Assembly (NCBI GenBank): GCA_020746875.1
Contig: JAGTJL010000009.1
Location: 1,736,001-1,800,000 of the forward strand
Direction of reading: 5' to 3'
Source: Rhexocercosporidium sp. MPI-PUGE-AT-0058
Lineage: Eukaryota; Ascomycota; Leotiomycetes; Helotiales
Length of the DNA stretch: 64,000 nucleotides
Shown here: positions 35,097 through 47,119 of the stretch, in pieces
Layout of the letters: each line of letters starts with the position of its first letter
Position numbering within the stretch: the stretch's first letter is position 1
Program-made: the position numbers and the translations under genes
Notes under the pieces: model-generated
What the model saw: only the letters and a program-made list of their open reading frames with translations
Databases searched by the model: none
Told to the model about the DNA's origin: nothing

Positions 35097-36692
35097 AAGG
35101 TGTACGAATATACGAGTTTTATTGGAATATGGCCGAGTGAGGGGAAGGGTGCATTCGAGACCTATATATCAGATCACCCAAACTGATTACAGTCGCATCA
35201 GCTGGCGCATGGCTGTGAATATGTCATAAACAGACTTAAAGCTATCATTGAGCAGCAGCTACAAAACTTACATTAATCCCACAGTGGTATGTGCATTCCG
35301 AGAGGCTGTTTACTCAACAGCAACGGAGTAAATGATACTCCGCAAAAGACATTTCTTCATCTTCAAGTACCATCCAACCTAGTATTTCTCATACGTCCCT
35401 ATTCATCAGACTTCCAAGCAGTACATCCCTTCAATGGAAATCCGAAACATACTGCTAGTAAAATAGCACCGTCAACGGCAGCAGCTCAGTACTGTAGGAC
35501 CTTTGTTTTCATACCTCTTTTACTTAGGCGAAATCCTCTCTTCACCCTCAATGCCTGGTAGGCCGCAACCTAGTCAGTCAAGATTACAGAAAATACCATA
35601 TTCCTCGAACCCGGCAAACGACTTGCTCTCTGTTTCGTCGACCCTCTGAAAGCGTTTCCTTCCTACTCAACATCGTACGAGAAATATGGGTCCTACAAGA
35701 GAAGACATCTTCGCTCCTAGAGTCGACAGTGTTGAAATTCGAAACCGAAGAAAGAAGTCCCGAGTATCCCGAACGAGGAAATTGACTTGAGTTTTTGCAT
35801 CTATACCAGAGACTCGGACCGAGCAATGAGGGTCGCGAGGAAGATGGATGGATATTGGAATGATATAGATTCATCACTACTTGAAAGGTGTAGTGGTGCA
35901 TCGCCTTGGAGGCCACAACGCCAACGTAGGTTTATTATTGAGTCTGGCTTAAGATGCTGGGGATGGATGCCGAATGTAAGGTGGATATGGACGGAGCATT
36001 GAGTTGAGGCTCTGTGTGATAATACTACGACGAGGACTACTCGAATTCCTAGTCGTCTTGGGACAGAGCCTTTCTTGGAGTGCTGTTGGGGGCATGTTGA
36101 AGAACGAGGATGCTGTGGTTTATCGCCTCAGAATTTACTCGGCAGTATCACAGCCAGCGATACTGAAAATGCTATAGTGGTTTGCAGACTTTCATTTTGA
36201 CTTTCCTGACCCCTGTGAGAAGAAAATCATCGAATCGTAAGTTATCATCGTATCAACACAACCTATGAACCCATCGAGTAGCCATGAAACCGGTTTCCGA
36301 ACCCGTATAACCCTTACGCGAAAGAAAAGAAGATTGAAAGTAGATGGACTCCTCGCGCCAAAAAAACCCCCATAATCCCACAAGCACAGAAGATAGCTCC
36401 AACAATTCCTTTGAGACCCATCCACTAAAATCGGCACCCTCCAGACCAATTCTCTCGTAAAAGCCATCTTGGCAACCCTTCCGAACCATCGAAAAGAAAG
36501 AACTCATCAAGGAAACAATTTGCACTCTAACATCACCCATTGATGCCAATCTCAGACCAAGCAATCTGTAGGAACAAGTGCTTCGAGACTCTGGAATAAG
36601 TCTCCATCCACATCGTCAGCGACAGCCATTCAGATGGGGAAATTAGAGCGGCAGTATCAAATTGTTCAAGTCATTTGACTCAGGTGCGCTTT
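35097..36692. other. 1.6-kb intergenic region
   Basis: Short ORFs occur on both strands but none has domain features, good start context or splice structure. It presumably carries the 3' UTRs of the converging flanking genes. Confidence 0.4.
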
Positions 36693-38363
36693 TTAGAACT
36701 TGGTGTAACGAGCTTTCTTACCGAGGCTTGGAGATGTATCCTCTTGAGCCCTTCGCTTCTTTTCTCTCTCGCGCTTCAACAGCTTTGCCTGACGGCGAGC
36801 TTCGTCTCCGAAAGGAGTGTCGCTTGATGCCGCGTTGCCGAGGATTTCTGAGAGATAGCTATCTTTGTTGGGTGTCTTTGCGTGACGGGAGACAGACTTC
36901 GATGGCTTTCTTTGGCTACTGGCAGGAGGCTCATATACAGATACATCAGAGTCAGACTCTTGGTCAGCTTCGTGATAACCGTTTCTGATGTGAGAACTAT
37001 GTGGCTGATACGAAAAGCTCTGAATGTGATGCTTCTGTGTAATGGTGGAAGTTTTGGTGACTGTAGAAGAATGTGTCGAAGGCGGAGTCAATTCCTGTCG
37101 ATTGTGTTTGGAAGACTGCTTCTCAGGTGTATTTGGATTGCCTCGAATTACAACCGCAAAAGTGCTCTTGGTCTTCTCGACAACCTCTTGCCTCCCTATA
37201 ACCCCAATTTCCTCATCTTGGTCGTCCTCACTGACCTGGGCATAACGTCGAAAAGTTACCCATCCGTGCTTGTTTCTTTCCGGCTGTAGTTCTCCCAAAT
37301 TTGGAATAACACGAATGTGAAACAAAATTCGCGTGTAGTCCTCGATGAGTTTCTTGATTTCAAGGCATTTCCTACATGGATCGCGCGTCAGAAAGACCTC
37401 CGCCTCCATCTTGACATCATAATCCCTCAACCGAAAGAGCTCCCCTAGGAGTACTCGAATAGGTTTATCGATGCCACGAAGTTCCCGGAGACGATCGCAA
37501 GCAAACCATAACATCAATCGTGGCTCGACGTGGCTCGCACAAGCGTGTCCTTGTGCCTTGCCATGATATTGGTCAAAAGGGTGAGTTGGAAAGTGATGAT
37601 TATGAAACTCTGCCCAGCGTTGAACTTCCTTTGTCCAAAGGGCGCAGTCCAGAAGCCTAGGATGATCTTCTACGCAAGGTGTCCAACCAGGAAGCGCATA
37701 CTTCAGAGGAAAGTTAGAGCCCAAATTTTGAATGAAACCTGCAACTTTGCCTCGAGTGAGGTTGTTATTGCCTTTGAAAACTTCGACGGGTCGGAGGATG
37801 TATAATTGTTTACCAGGTGCTTGGTGAGCAAAGTACTGGTCATACAGATCAATAGTGCTGGGTACCTCGTCGTTTGTATTCTGTGCAGTTCGAGGAGACG
37901 TTGCCAAGAAAGTCAAAATCGTATCACAATGCTCCTGGACCTGGTCGGCTGTATCACCACCCCGAGAAGCCACACGTTCAAGGGTCTTCAGCACATCTGC
38001 TTGGTTTCCCAAGGAGGTGAGCATCTTTGCAGCTTTTTCCAGTGCTTTTGCGACCTTCTTCTCTCTAGCTGCATCAACAGGTGCAGGCTCCTTTCGGGGA
38101 AGCTTCTGAATGACTTGCTGTTCGTTTCCCAGCTCATCTTGGTCTGACTCTGAATCTTCTGGGCTTTGAAGTACAAGAGCTTTTGCAGCCTTAGTCTGCT
38201 TTGAATGTTTCTTCTTCAACTTCTGAGTCTTGCGGTGAATATGAGGGATTGGTAGCGGGGATGGAGCAGGCTCATCATCAGAATCATCGATGATGGTGAC
38301 ATTGAGACTACTTTTGTGACCAATATTGGTGGCGTTCTTTTTCTTGGATGAGTGTCGAGTCAT
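36693..38363 (-). CDS. Putative nuclear zinc-dependent deaminase-fold protein
   Basis: This is a single-exon gene of 556 residues. The middle carries a full cytidine-deaminase-fold signature: CASHVEPRLMLWF, giving His278-x-Glu280, and VFLTRDPCRKC, giving Cys330-x2-Cys333, about 50 residues apart with predicted helix and strand between. In this fold His/Cys/Cys bind zinc and Glu is the proton shuttle. The N-terminus has VTIIDDSDDE (about 22-31), a textbook SUMO-interacting pattern, and a second similar ALVLQSPEDSESDQDE. Lys-rich patches at both ends (LKREREKKRR) look like nuclear signals. Fungi have poorly studied deaminase families of the OTT_1508 type; this may be one. Catalytic activity and substrate (base, nucleotide, DNA or RNA) are unknown. 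Confidence 0.65.
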   Translation of the reverse strand: MTRHSSKKKNATNIGHKSSLNVTIIDDSDDEPAPSPLPIPHIHRKTQKLKKKHSKQTKAAKALVLQSPEDSESDQDELGNEQQVIQKLPRKEPAPVDAAREKKVAKALEKAAKMLTSLGNQADVLKTLERVASRGGDTADQVQEHCDTILTFLATSPRTAQNTNDEVPSTIDLYDQYFAHQAPGKQLYILRPVEVFKGNNNLTRGKVAGFIQNLGSNFPLKYALPGWTPCVEDHPRLLDCALWTKEVQRWAEFHNHHFPTHPFDQYHGKAQGHACASHVEPRLMLWFACDRLRELRGIDKPIRVLLGELFRLRDYDVKMEAEVFLTRDPCRKCLEIKKLIEDYTRILFHIRVIPNLGELQPERNKHGWVTFRRYAQVSEDDQDEEIGVIGRQEVVEKTKSTFAVVIRGNPNTPEKQSSKHNRQELTPPSTHSSTVTKTSTITQKHHIQSFSYQPHSSHIRNGYHEADQESDSDVSVYEPPASSQRKPSKSVSRHAKTPNKDSYLSEILGNAASSDTPFGDEARRQAKLLKREREKKRRAQEDTSPSLGKKARYTKF

Positions 38364-39626
38364 ATTGGCTATTTGCGATATTAGCTACTTGGAGTGAAGC
38401 AGGAGTGAGGTTTGGCAAGTGACCTAAGACAAGCCAAGGACGAGCAAAGATTTGAGAATGAAAGCAAATCCGAAAACATGAATAGAGGAGCTACGCACCT
38501 TACTGAAGTAGACTCCCAAGGCTCAAGAGACTGATACTGTGCGATCGAGAAGTACCCAATGGCGAAAGCGATGCAAATTGTTTTTGGAAGAGCGGGGTGC
38601 AAGCAGTGAAATGTAGCGAAATAAGTTACTCCCAAGATGGATAGCTAAGGTACCACAAGCGGTACTTGGGGTTTCTGTGATCTCGAGTGAAGGTTGAAGT
38701 AAACTGTCAAGAGTGAAGTTGAAATTGGAAAGCAAGGAAAGTTGGGAGTTCGGAGTTTCTAAGCGGTGACGTTAGCGGGAGTTGAAAGTGAAGTACTGAA
38801 GGAAGACACTCACCTTATGAGAATCTTGAGTTCACTTCTTGACTTCAGTGACTCGAGCGAGGGGGTCAGACAGGTCAACTCCCCTCGGGTAGTTGATGCA
38901 CCTTCCCGACTGCCTGCACCCGGACTCAGTCTCTGGGCCTGTAGCAGAAAGAAACCTCAAGTGCACTACTCTGTGGGAAGGTATGTGGAGGAGTAATACT
39001 TTGAGAAGTTTGCGGAATTGGTGGTTGAAAGCCAAATTGAAGGTTCAGTGTTGAAGGTTGTGTTGTGGCACGAGGTGGAAGATTTATACAACACACTCGC
39101 TTATATTCCTCGTACCTTCCTCGTTCGCGACAAGAGTTGATCAGGTGTGCTAGGCAGCAGCAGCATATGATGGGAGGAAAGAGACTAGAGTGGGGAGTGT
39201 AGTGTGGTTGAAGTGGCAGGAAGATGAAGATGCAGGTGCGTGAAGAGTGAAATGTGACAGGTGGTTGTTTGCTTTGATAGGGCGCTACCGGGAAAAGGAG
39301 ATAGAGAAGCCCCTGTTTGGGCAGGAGCATCGACATACTCACTTGCTTCGTGGAAACACACCTAACTTTCTACTCCCTAGATAGATGGGCAATTGACAAC
39401 CCTGGAGTGTAGAGTGAACATGAACCTGCACTACAACACAGCTGAGCAGAAGTTTTCAAGGAAAAGAAGGGAAGTCACCAAGTCACAGAATTGCCAAATG
39501 TAAGAGGAATACTGAAATGTGTGAAGTCGAATGTGCACTGTGGCTTTAGGATTTTTTTTATTCCTTGAAAATACACCGTGCTAGCACCATGCCGCGCCCA
39601 TCCCAAACGACCGAAATGCAAATGAT
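38364..39626. other. Upstream region of the deaminase-like gene and RPS19 3' flank
   Basis: No gene is supported in these 1.26 kb. CTTTCC/GAAAG-like runs and several short frames occur without domain features. Confidence 0.45.
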
Positions 39627-40371
39627 TTACTCGTCCTCATCCTCGCTCTCATCAGCCTGTGAATGTTAGTCTCGATCCAAAATTCTATCAAAATGTGCCT
39701 CTTACCTCGACGGTGGTCTGTGCAATACGATCTAAATCACGCTGTCCGCTCTGGGTAATACGGCGACCTCCCTTGTCCTCATCCTGCTCCAAGACACCGA
39801 TCTTCTCGAGGGCTTGCATAACCTTGCGGTCTACACTTCCGCTGGCATCGACGTGGTGGGATGGGCGGGATCCACGGTTGCGGGTGGAGCCGTGAACCTT
39901 TCGGAGACGTCCAACACCGACAGTTTTTCTGAGGTAGACGTGGCGGGCGATCGAGGCAGCACGAACGTAGAACCAGTCGATAGATTGGGGTGGGAGTTCC
40001 TTCGCTGGGCCGGTCTTGACGGTATCAACCCAACCTGGGGGAAGAAGAATAGTTAGTATTGGAGAATTTGCGGAGAGGAGGAAGAAGGCGCATTCATACC
40101 TGGAATTGGAAGCTTTCCCTGTCTCTTCAAGAAAGCAGAGTATGCCTCAATGAACTTTTGCGCCTGCAAACACCCATCGAATCAGCATTATTCCGTCAGC
40201 AGAGGTCTTTGCGACCCCCTCGCTCCTGCTCAATTGTCTTTCGAGATTCGAGAGTATCGAGGTAGATGCGCTTTTGTCGTTGAATGGTGGTTTGACCCAT
40301 CTCCCTCCTTATCACCCTGCAGATTCAGATATACTTACATCAACATCGCGAACTGAGATACCTCCGGCCAT
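39627..40371 (-). CDS. RPS19: 40S ribosomal protein S19
   Basis: Exons 40339-40371, 40100-40163, 39706-40034 and 39627-39656 give 151 residues, the usual size. The protein begins MAGGISVRDVD, then AQKFIEAYSAFLKRQGKLP, WVDTVKTGPAKELPP, DWFYVRAASIARHVYLR and GRRITQSGQRDLDRIA, all classic eS19. It is a component of the small ribosomal subunit head and is needed for 18S rRNA maturation. Short early introns placed close to the start codon are usual for fungal ribosomal protein genes. The last exon encodes only an acidic nine-residue tail (ADESEDEDE). Confidence 0.97.
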
Positions 40372-41337
40372 GGTTGCGGTTGGTGTGGTGTTCGAGGATT
40401 TGTCGTTGTGGTCGTCGATGGAAAAAGTTGGAGGTCAGATTTCGCGATATCAATCTGTGGGTGAAGCGAAGCCACTAAGTTTGACCCTTGCACACGCGGC
40501 AGGGGCTTGGCGGATCATTCTAATGCCTGGTCACGTGCACTGGAATATTTTTCGGATTCTCACTTGTATCAGCTTTTGGTTTATCTTGACCTGGATTGCA
40601 TCGAAGACTTCATTGAGGATGTTTCGGCTTAAATTGCTACTATGCATTCAAACGAAGGTGAGTGGGTTATTGAGCGGAAAGTAATCAAGTAGCTCAACTG
40701 AGATGCCTAGGTAGTTTCCTACGAACCACATTGTCATACCTAAGCTATATTACCTCTCAAGTTGAGTGCTGGAGGACTGAGAGCATCAAAGAGAACAAAA
40801 TTAAAAGCCTGTTCTATTCGAATCTATCCAACTACTGTGTCTTGATTCTATTAGCGTAGGGTAGACTCAACTATGGAATGTTCATTGCACCAGTGCCGAT
40901 ATCGTTTCTCAGCTTCAAATCTCAAGCCTGCTTTCTATGCACTTCTGACCACCCTCTTCAAAACCTCGTGCATGAGAAATGTCTCTTTTAGCTTATATCC
41001 GGATGCCTAGCTCCACTCGCATTTGTTCTACCCTTCCTCTTCACTGCCTTTTTCAGCGCATCTGTCCCACCGATTTTCATTGGTGCTGCTTTACGAGTGT
41101 CAAGGTGTACAAGTCCGCGAAGTCCACGGTCGTCTGGAGATGTGATAGACTACCGACCAATCAAAGCTACCGTGTCGCATTTCTCTGTAAGATTGATATG
41201 GCTGTGGTCAAGCGCTTATCCATGTTATTACTCTTAGCTGGCAGGAACTCATCCCGCTGAAAACATATAAATGATGTTCTGGCACCTCTTCCTCACATCA
41301 GAAATCTCTCCTCCAGTAGCCTCACAACCATATCACA
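40372..41337. promoter_or_regulatory. Divergent upstream region of RPS19 and dienelactone hydrolase-like gene
   Basis: About 970 bp between head-to-head starts. No other gene is seen. Confidence 0.45.
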
Positions 41338-42087
41338 ATGTCCGTCTCATCCTGCTGTCTCAAAGGCTTCGAGTGGGACGATAAACCCACAGGAAGCATC
41401 AGCAAGCTCGCAAACAACGACACCTACATCACAGGCTCCAACCCCGACGTAGCCATCCTCGTGATCCACGATCTCCTAAGCTGGAACTTCCCCAACATCC
41501 GCCTCCTAGCCGACCACTACGCCCGCGAAACCAACGCAACGGTCTACGTGCCCGACTTCTTCGGCGGCGAATCCCTCCCTCCTGGTCCCATCTTGAGCAA
41601 CAAATTCCATGAAGTCGACGTCCCAGGCTTCATTGCGAAGAACACTCGCGAGATCCGTGAGCCTGAGATCTTTGACTGTGCTAGAGCTCTACGCGAGAAG
41701 TACAAGAAGATCGGTGCTGTAGGGTTCTGTTTTGGAGGATGGGCTGTCTTTAGACTGGGTGCGAAGGAGCACCAACCTCCCCTCGTCGATTGCATCTCGG
41801 CTGGTCATCCGACCTGGCTGGCTGAGAAGGATATCGATGAGGTTGCGGTGCCGGTGCAGATTCTGGCGCCTGAGCTCGATCCGGTTTTCACGCCTGAGCT
41901 GAAGCTGTACAGTTTCCAGACGATCTTGAAATTGGGGGTTCCGTTTGATTACCAGCATTTTCCGGGGGTGGAGCATGCTTGCTTCACGCGTGGGGATCCG
42001 GAGCATGCTGGGGAGCGGGAGGCGATGGTTAGGGGAAAGAATGCTGCGGTTTCGTGGTTTAAGCAGTTTTTGTGTGAGTCTTCTTGA
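41338..42087 (+). CDS. Dienelactone hydrolase family protein
   Basis: This single-exon gene encodes 249 residues, a standard length. The catalytic triad is readable: Cys131 in GAVGFCFGGWAV, Asp181 in APELDPVFTPE and His213 in GVEHACFTRGD. Upstream strands include VAILVIHDLLSWN and ATVYVPDFFGGE. Family members hydrolyse lactones and small esters, such as dienelactone in aromatic breakdown, but many fungal members have unknown substrates. There is no signal peptide, so a cytosolic enzyme is likely. There are no catabolic-pathway genes beside it. Confidence 0.9.
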   Translation: MSVSSCCLKGFEWDDKPTGSISKLANNDTYITGSNPDVAILVIHDLLSWNFPNIRLLADHYARETNATVYVPDFFGGESLPPGPILSNKFHEVDVPGFIAKNTREIREPEIFDCARALREKYKKIGAVGFCFGGWAVFRLGAKEHQPPLVDCISAGHPTWLAEKDIDEVAVPVQILAPELDPVFTPELKLYSFQTILKLGVPFDYQHFPGVEHACFTRGDPEHAGEREAMVRGKNAAVSWFKQFLCESS

Positions 42088-44179
42088 ACGTGATGAGATG
42101 GGATTTGAAGGGGAAAATGGTGGGCTCTGGAGTAATGTGAAATGTGAAATGTTTTGTTCTCTTCTACTGAGCTGTAATCAAGGCAGAAGCTGGTTTCCAT
42201 GAGAGAGAGACGCGGGCTTGACGGACTTCTAGAGCTGGACAAGTGCATGGATCAGTGAGAAGTTTTGAGATCTGAAGATGTCTTCTCTTTGTACCTGGAC
42301 ACAGAACTCCAGAACTTCTCAAGCTCATCAACATATCTTCTTGTCAAGGTTAGGCTCGGGCCGTAGACAGTGCTGTGAATATCAAAGAATGCGTCTGCTT
42401 TCCACATCGCATAGACAGACGAAGAAACTCTGCTATGCCTAATCCGGGATACGTTATGTGCGACTTACGTCTAGGAACGCCCTGGCCATTCCAAGCGAGT
42501 TGGCGATGATCGAGGAGTGAAAAACTATTGGCAGAAACCAAATATCGCACCTCCTGCAGGTCATTCGACGTAACAGTGATGTAATATGGTGCTTTGGATC
42601 GCCCTGGTGAGCCAGAGATTGAAGGGAGTTATGTGGTGACACCTGGCAAGAATCTGGTATACAGTGGAACATCGTTCGATTGCCTGGTGGCATTTCCTGA
42701 AAATAGTCTCGTTTTGCCAGTCAAGCCAAACATTGATGACAAGTGCACCTAAATAATCGAGAAGCGTTTCCCAGGATGTGACACGAGACTTGAGTGCAGC
42801 GACCAATTGGGTAGACGGCACAGCAAGCAGTGAATCTCCTATACAATTTCGAGCGCCCAAACATGCCTACCTGTTCGTGGGATGGTTTTCTGAATGGCTT
42901 CCCTCAATTCAGCGTAGTGCGAGAAAGTAAGAGAATTGACGAGAGGAAGATCCAGAAGAGAAAAAAATTATAACATCTGCCCCAAGGTCTCTTTCTCAAA
43001 ATTGAACAAGCGCAGCCATGCCATAGCATTGGAAGAGCATGCCCCATCTATTCTACTCAGACTGGCGAGTGAAAGTCAAGCGATCGGCCCAGTACATTGG
43101 AAGTCTGGTATCAAATGCACGATCTGTTTGGACCGTTGGACGTGGAATTCAGAAGATACGAAGCATCTGGTCACCCAGTCCCACATCGTCGCCCGGGACT
43201 TACCTTACGTAGGCCGGCCCTGAAAGGAGGCGTAGTATGAAGGGACCTCTAAGCACTTCTAATGTATCCTATTAAGATACAGGCAGAACGTCTACATTGG
43301 AAAACAACTTACTTCACGTTCAGACCAAAACCAAAACAGAAAAAAAAATTGGTATCACAGTCATGTGACTTCCAAACCTCGTACGTTGAGATCCCCTGGT
43401 TGCAGGTTTGCCACCTCATCACCCCGCCTGCAAGCAGCAACAAGCAGCTCAGCTTTGAAAGTGGCCAGGCTCCAGGAAATGTCGGGACTTTGCATAGGTT
43501 TCCTAACGCTAGATTGAGAAAAAACCAGAGAATGATTTGCTGTGCGTACCTAATACCCGTTGACATCAGTTTCTGACAAGAGTGGCTCGAGTGGTGATCT
43601 GTGTGCATCTGCTAGAAAAACCATGACATTTTTGCTTGGCTGCGATGACGTTTGGAGGGGTTCCCTTTCATTCTTCGAGCGTCTGTAAATAGCGGGGCAG
43701 GAGCAGGTGTTGGCAGGGGAATGGGAGAATTGTGTGCCACCTTGTAGGGCGGTGAGAGGCAACGAGGGACAGTCAGACAGACAGACAGATGTAATGGGAA
43801 GAGAAGAGAAGGGGATTATAATAATAATGACAATAAGAATGAGGATTGATTAAGGGCGCCGTAGAACCAATCTCAACAATTACCCTTGAACAATTGCCAG
43901 AAGTGTCTAGTTCCTTCGAGTGCTTTGGTGAATCCGTGTTGACGTTTCCAGACGCTGCCCCCGCCTTCTTTTCCTGGCGGACCTTTTCTGTGAGGTTCCC
44001 CAAGATTCCAAGCTTAGCGAACACCGCGCTACAAATACTGTTCCTCCGCCCAACGAAACTTTTCTTCCTCATACCAACACACATCTCTTCCACGAACACA
44101 CTAAGTCTTCAACAACACCCGAAGCATCTCGAATTCCTCAATCATACTCAATTCATCACACTCTCCATAATCCGCAATC
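42088..44179. other. 2.1-kb stretch without a supported gene
   Basis: Short ORFs exist on both strands (for example minus 42561-42860) but none is recognisable or splice-consistent. A short CAGA repeat lies near 43770 and an AAT-rich tract near 43818. The distal part is the promoter of the Hsp70 gene; I saw no clean heat-shock element triple. Confidence 0.4.
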
Positions 44180-46259
44180 ATGGGTCCAGCTATCGGTAAG
44201 TATCCTGCGCGCCGCCCCGACAACGAGGCTGTAGCTAACATTGGCCCTTCAATAGGAATCGATCTGGGTACCACCTACTCGTGCGTGGGTATCTTCAGAG
44301 ATGACCGTATCGAAATCATTGCCAACGACCAGGGCAACCGCACAACCCCCTCGTTCGTCGCCTTCACAGATACTGAGCGTCTGATCGGAGATGCCGCCAA
44401 GAACCAAGTCGCCATGAACCCAGTCAACACCGTCTTCGACGCAAAGCGCCTCATCGGTCGCAAGTTCGCAGATCCTGAGGTTCAGGCTGATATGAAGCAC
44501 TTCCCCTTCACCGTTCTTGACCGTGCTGGCAAGCCAGTCGTCGAGGTCGAGTTCAAGGGCGAGAAGAAGCAATTCACACCAGAGGAGATCTCTTCTATGA
44601 TCTTGGTCAAGATGAGAGAGACCGCTGAGGCATACCTCGGAGGAACTGTCAACAACGCCGTCGTTACCGTCCCTGCATACTTCACAGATTCTCAGCGTCA
44701 AGCCACCAAGGATGCGGGTCTGATCGCTGGCCTCAACGTTCTCCGTATCATCAACGAGCCTACCGCCGCTGCCATTGCCTACGGTCTTGACAAGAAGGTC
44801 GAGGGTGAGCGCAACGTTCTCATCTTCGATCTTGGTGGAGGAACTTTCGATGTCTCTCTCTTGACAATCGAGGAGGGTATCTTCGAGGTCAAGTCCACTG
44901 CCGGTGACACTCACTTGGGTGGTGAGGACTTCGACAACCGTCTCGTCAACCATTTCGTTCAGGAATTCAAGAGAAAACACAAAAAGGAGTGAGTACTATC
45001 CCTAATCCCAATTCCAATGTCCTGAAAATATTTGCTAACATTGAGTTAGTCTCTCTACCAATGCTCGTGCCCTCCGTCGTCTCCGCACTGCATGCGAGCG
45101 TGCCAAGCGTACCCTTTCTTCCTCCGCACAAACCTCAATTGAGATTGACTCCCTGTTCGAGGGTATCGACTTCTACACATCCATTACCCGCGCCAGATTC
45201 GAGGAGCTGTGCCAGGATCTCTTCCGCTCTACTCTCACCCCAGTCGACCGTGTCCTCGCCGATGCTAAGATTGACAAGTCCAAGGTCCACGAGATCGTCC
45301 TTGTCGGTGGTTCTACCCGTATCCCACGTATCCAGAAGCTCATCACCGATTACTTCAACGGAAAGGAGCCCAACAAGTCTATCAACCCTGATGAGGCTGT
45401 TGCATACGGTGCTGCTGTCCAGGCTGCTATTCTATCCGGCGATACTTCATCCAAGAGCACCAACGAGATTCTCCTCCTCGATGTTGCGCCACTTTCCCTT
45501 GGTATCGAGACTGCCGGCGGACAGATGACCAAGCTCATTCCCAGAAACACCACCATCCCAACCAAGAAGTCCGAGGTTTTCTCCACCTTCTCTGACAACC
45601 AACCTGGTGTGCTCATCCAAGTCTTCGAAGGTGAGCGACAGCGCACCAAGGATAATAACCTTTTGGGCAAGTTCGAGCTCACTGGTATCCCACCTGCGCC
45701 TCGTGGTGTCCCACAAATCGAGGTTACTTTCGATCTTGATGCCAACGGAATCATGAACGTCTCTGCTCTTGAGAAGGGAACCGGAAAGACCAACAAGATT
45801 GTCATCACCAACGACAAGGGCCGCCTTTCCAAGGAGGACATTGAGCGCATGTTGTCCGAGGCCGAGAAGTACAAGGCTGAGGATGAGGCCGAGGCTGGAC
45901 GCATCAGCGCCAAGAACGGTCTTGAGTCCTACGCATACTCCCTCCGCAACACCCTCTCCGATGCCAAAGTTGACGAGAAGCTTGATGCTTCTGAGAAGGA
46001 GCAGCTGAAGGCTGAGATCGACAAGACCGTCGCTTGGTTGGATGAATCTCAACAAGCCACCAAGGAGGAGTACGAGGAGCACCAGAAGGAGCTTGAGGCT
46101 GTTGCCAACCCAATCATGATGAAGTTCTACCAAGGTGCTGATGGTGGTGCTGGAGGCATGCCAGGTGGTATGCCAGGTGGACCAGGTGGCTTCCCGGGTG
46201 CCGGTGGACCAGGTGGTGCTACACATGATGATGGACCAACTGTGGAGGAGGTTGACTAG
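44180..46259 (+). CDS. Cytosolic Hsp70 chaperone (Ssa type)
   Basis: Exons 44180-44195, 44256-44988 and 45050-46259 give 652 residues. The protein has all three Hsp70 signatures: [25 protein letters not shown] and [16 protein letters not shown]. It has a substrate-binding domain, a [20 protein letters not shown] tail and a terminal EEVD, which marks the cytosolic form that binds TPR co-chaperones. The ATP-driven chaperone folds and disaggregates proteins and supports translocation. The 16-nt first exon, encoding only five residues and a split codon, is conserved in many Pezizomycotina HSP70 genes. Synonymous codon choice is strongly C-ending, fitting high expression. Confidence 0.97.
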
Positions 46260-47119
46260 ATTGTTTCTCACGAATCTCTTTAGTTCTTTTGCATTTCGGC
46301 ATCATGTCATGGCATAATTGCACATGGCCAGGTGTCTAGCGGGACTCTTTTTTAGTTATGGGTAGACTTTGTTGCGGGTTTTGCGTTTCCTTTGGCGACA
46401 AATACACTGGGAAAACTGGTGGATGCTGCATTGTTTTGCAGAATGCACCTCATTAGGTAGCACAAAATGAAAGTCGTAAAATTCAAATAACCTTGTCTGT
46501 GTCTTTGACCATGTGAAACTGTGGCATTCTCTTGATCCATGATACCGTGGACACCCGGACTGACTTCCGTCCCGAACCGCGAAATTGTTGACTTGGGATT
46601 TGTCAATTTACTCGGACCACTTTCGAGGTTGACAAGTCGACATCCGAGTGCTGTTGTGCTGCTGTACCCTTGCTGAATCATTTCAGGTACGTCAGTCAGG
46701 AGGGGTCAAGCCTTCGCTCGGATTGTCAGCCCACGGGCACTGTGTGTGTGTGTGTGTGTGTGAGTGAGTGAGTATGATGTGAGGAGTAGGTGTCAGAACA
46801 GATCTGATACACAACTCATTTAAAATCTGCTGATGCATCACAAACACACTGCACTTTTCTCTCCCCCTGAAATCTAATTTGGGCGCCAAACTCTGCTGGT
46901 GGCTGGCTTCTCTGGAACCTGGGTACCGGTTCTGGCTCCAGCCCAGACCAGACCGTATGATCTTCGTTCGTCATTCTCGCCTGGGGGTGCAGTGCAAGTG
47001 CTTTTAAAGTAAAACCCCTGCCCACCTACCGTACCTGTTGGAAAAAATATCAGACCAGACAGATCCAACGAACGAGAGGAAATAGCTCTCTCCCACAACT
47101 CAAGCTAGACACGAAGACA
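46260..47119. other. Intergenic, with GT microsatellite
   Basis: This contains the Hsp70 3' region and the promoter of the OMP decarboxylase gene. No further gene is seen. Confidence 0.5.
46741..46762. repeat. (GT)n microsatellite
   Basis: Eleven TG units are followed by AGTG repeats. Confidence 0.92.

Noticed and set aside
35584..35916. Minus-strand 110-codon ORF in the 1.6-kb gap
   Set aside because: No domain, signal or splice evidence; composition is like that of the surrounding noncoding DNA.
42561..42860. Minus-strand 99-codon ORF
   Set aside because: No recognisable motif, weak start context and no neighbouring exons in phase.
44249..44980. Long minus-strand ORF opposite Hsp70 exon 2
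   Set aside because: It is a shadow frame produced by the strong codon bias of the Hsp70 coding strand.
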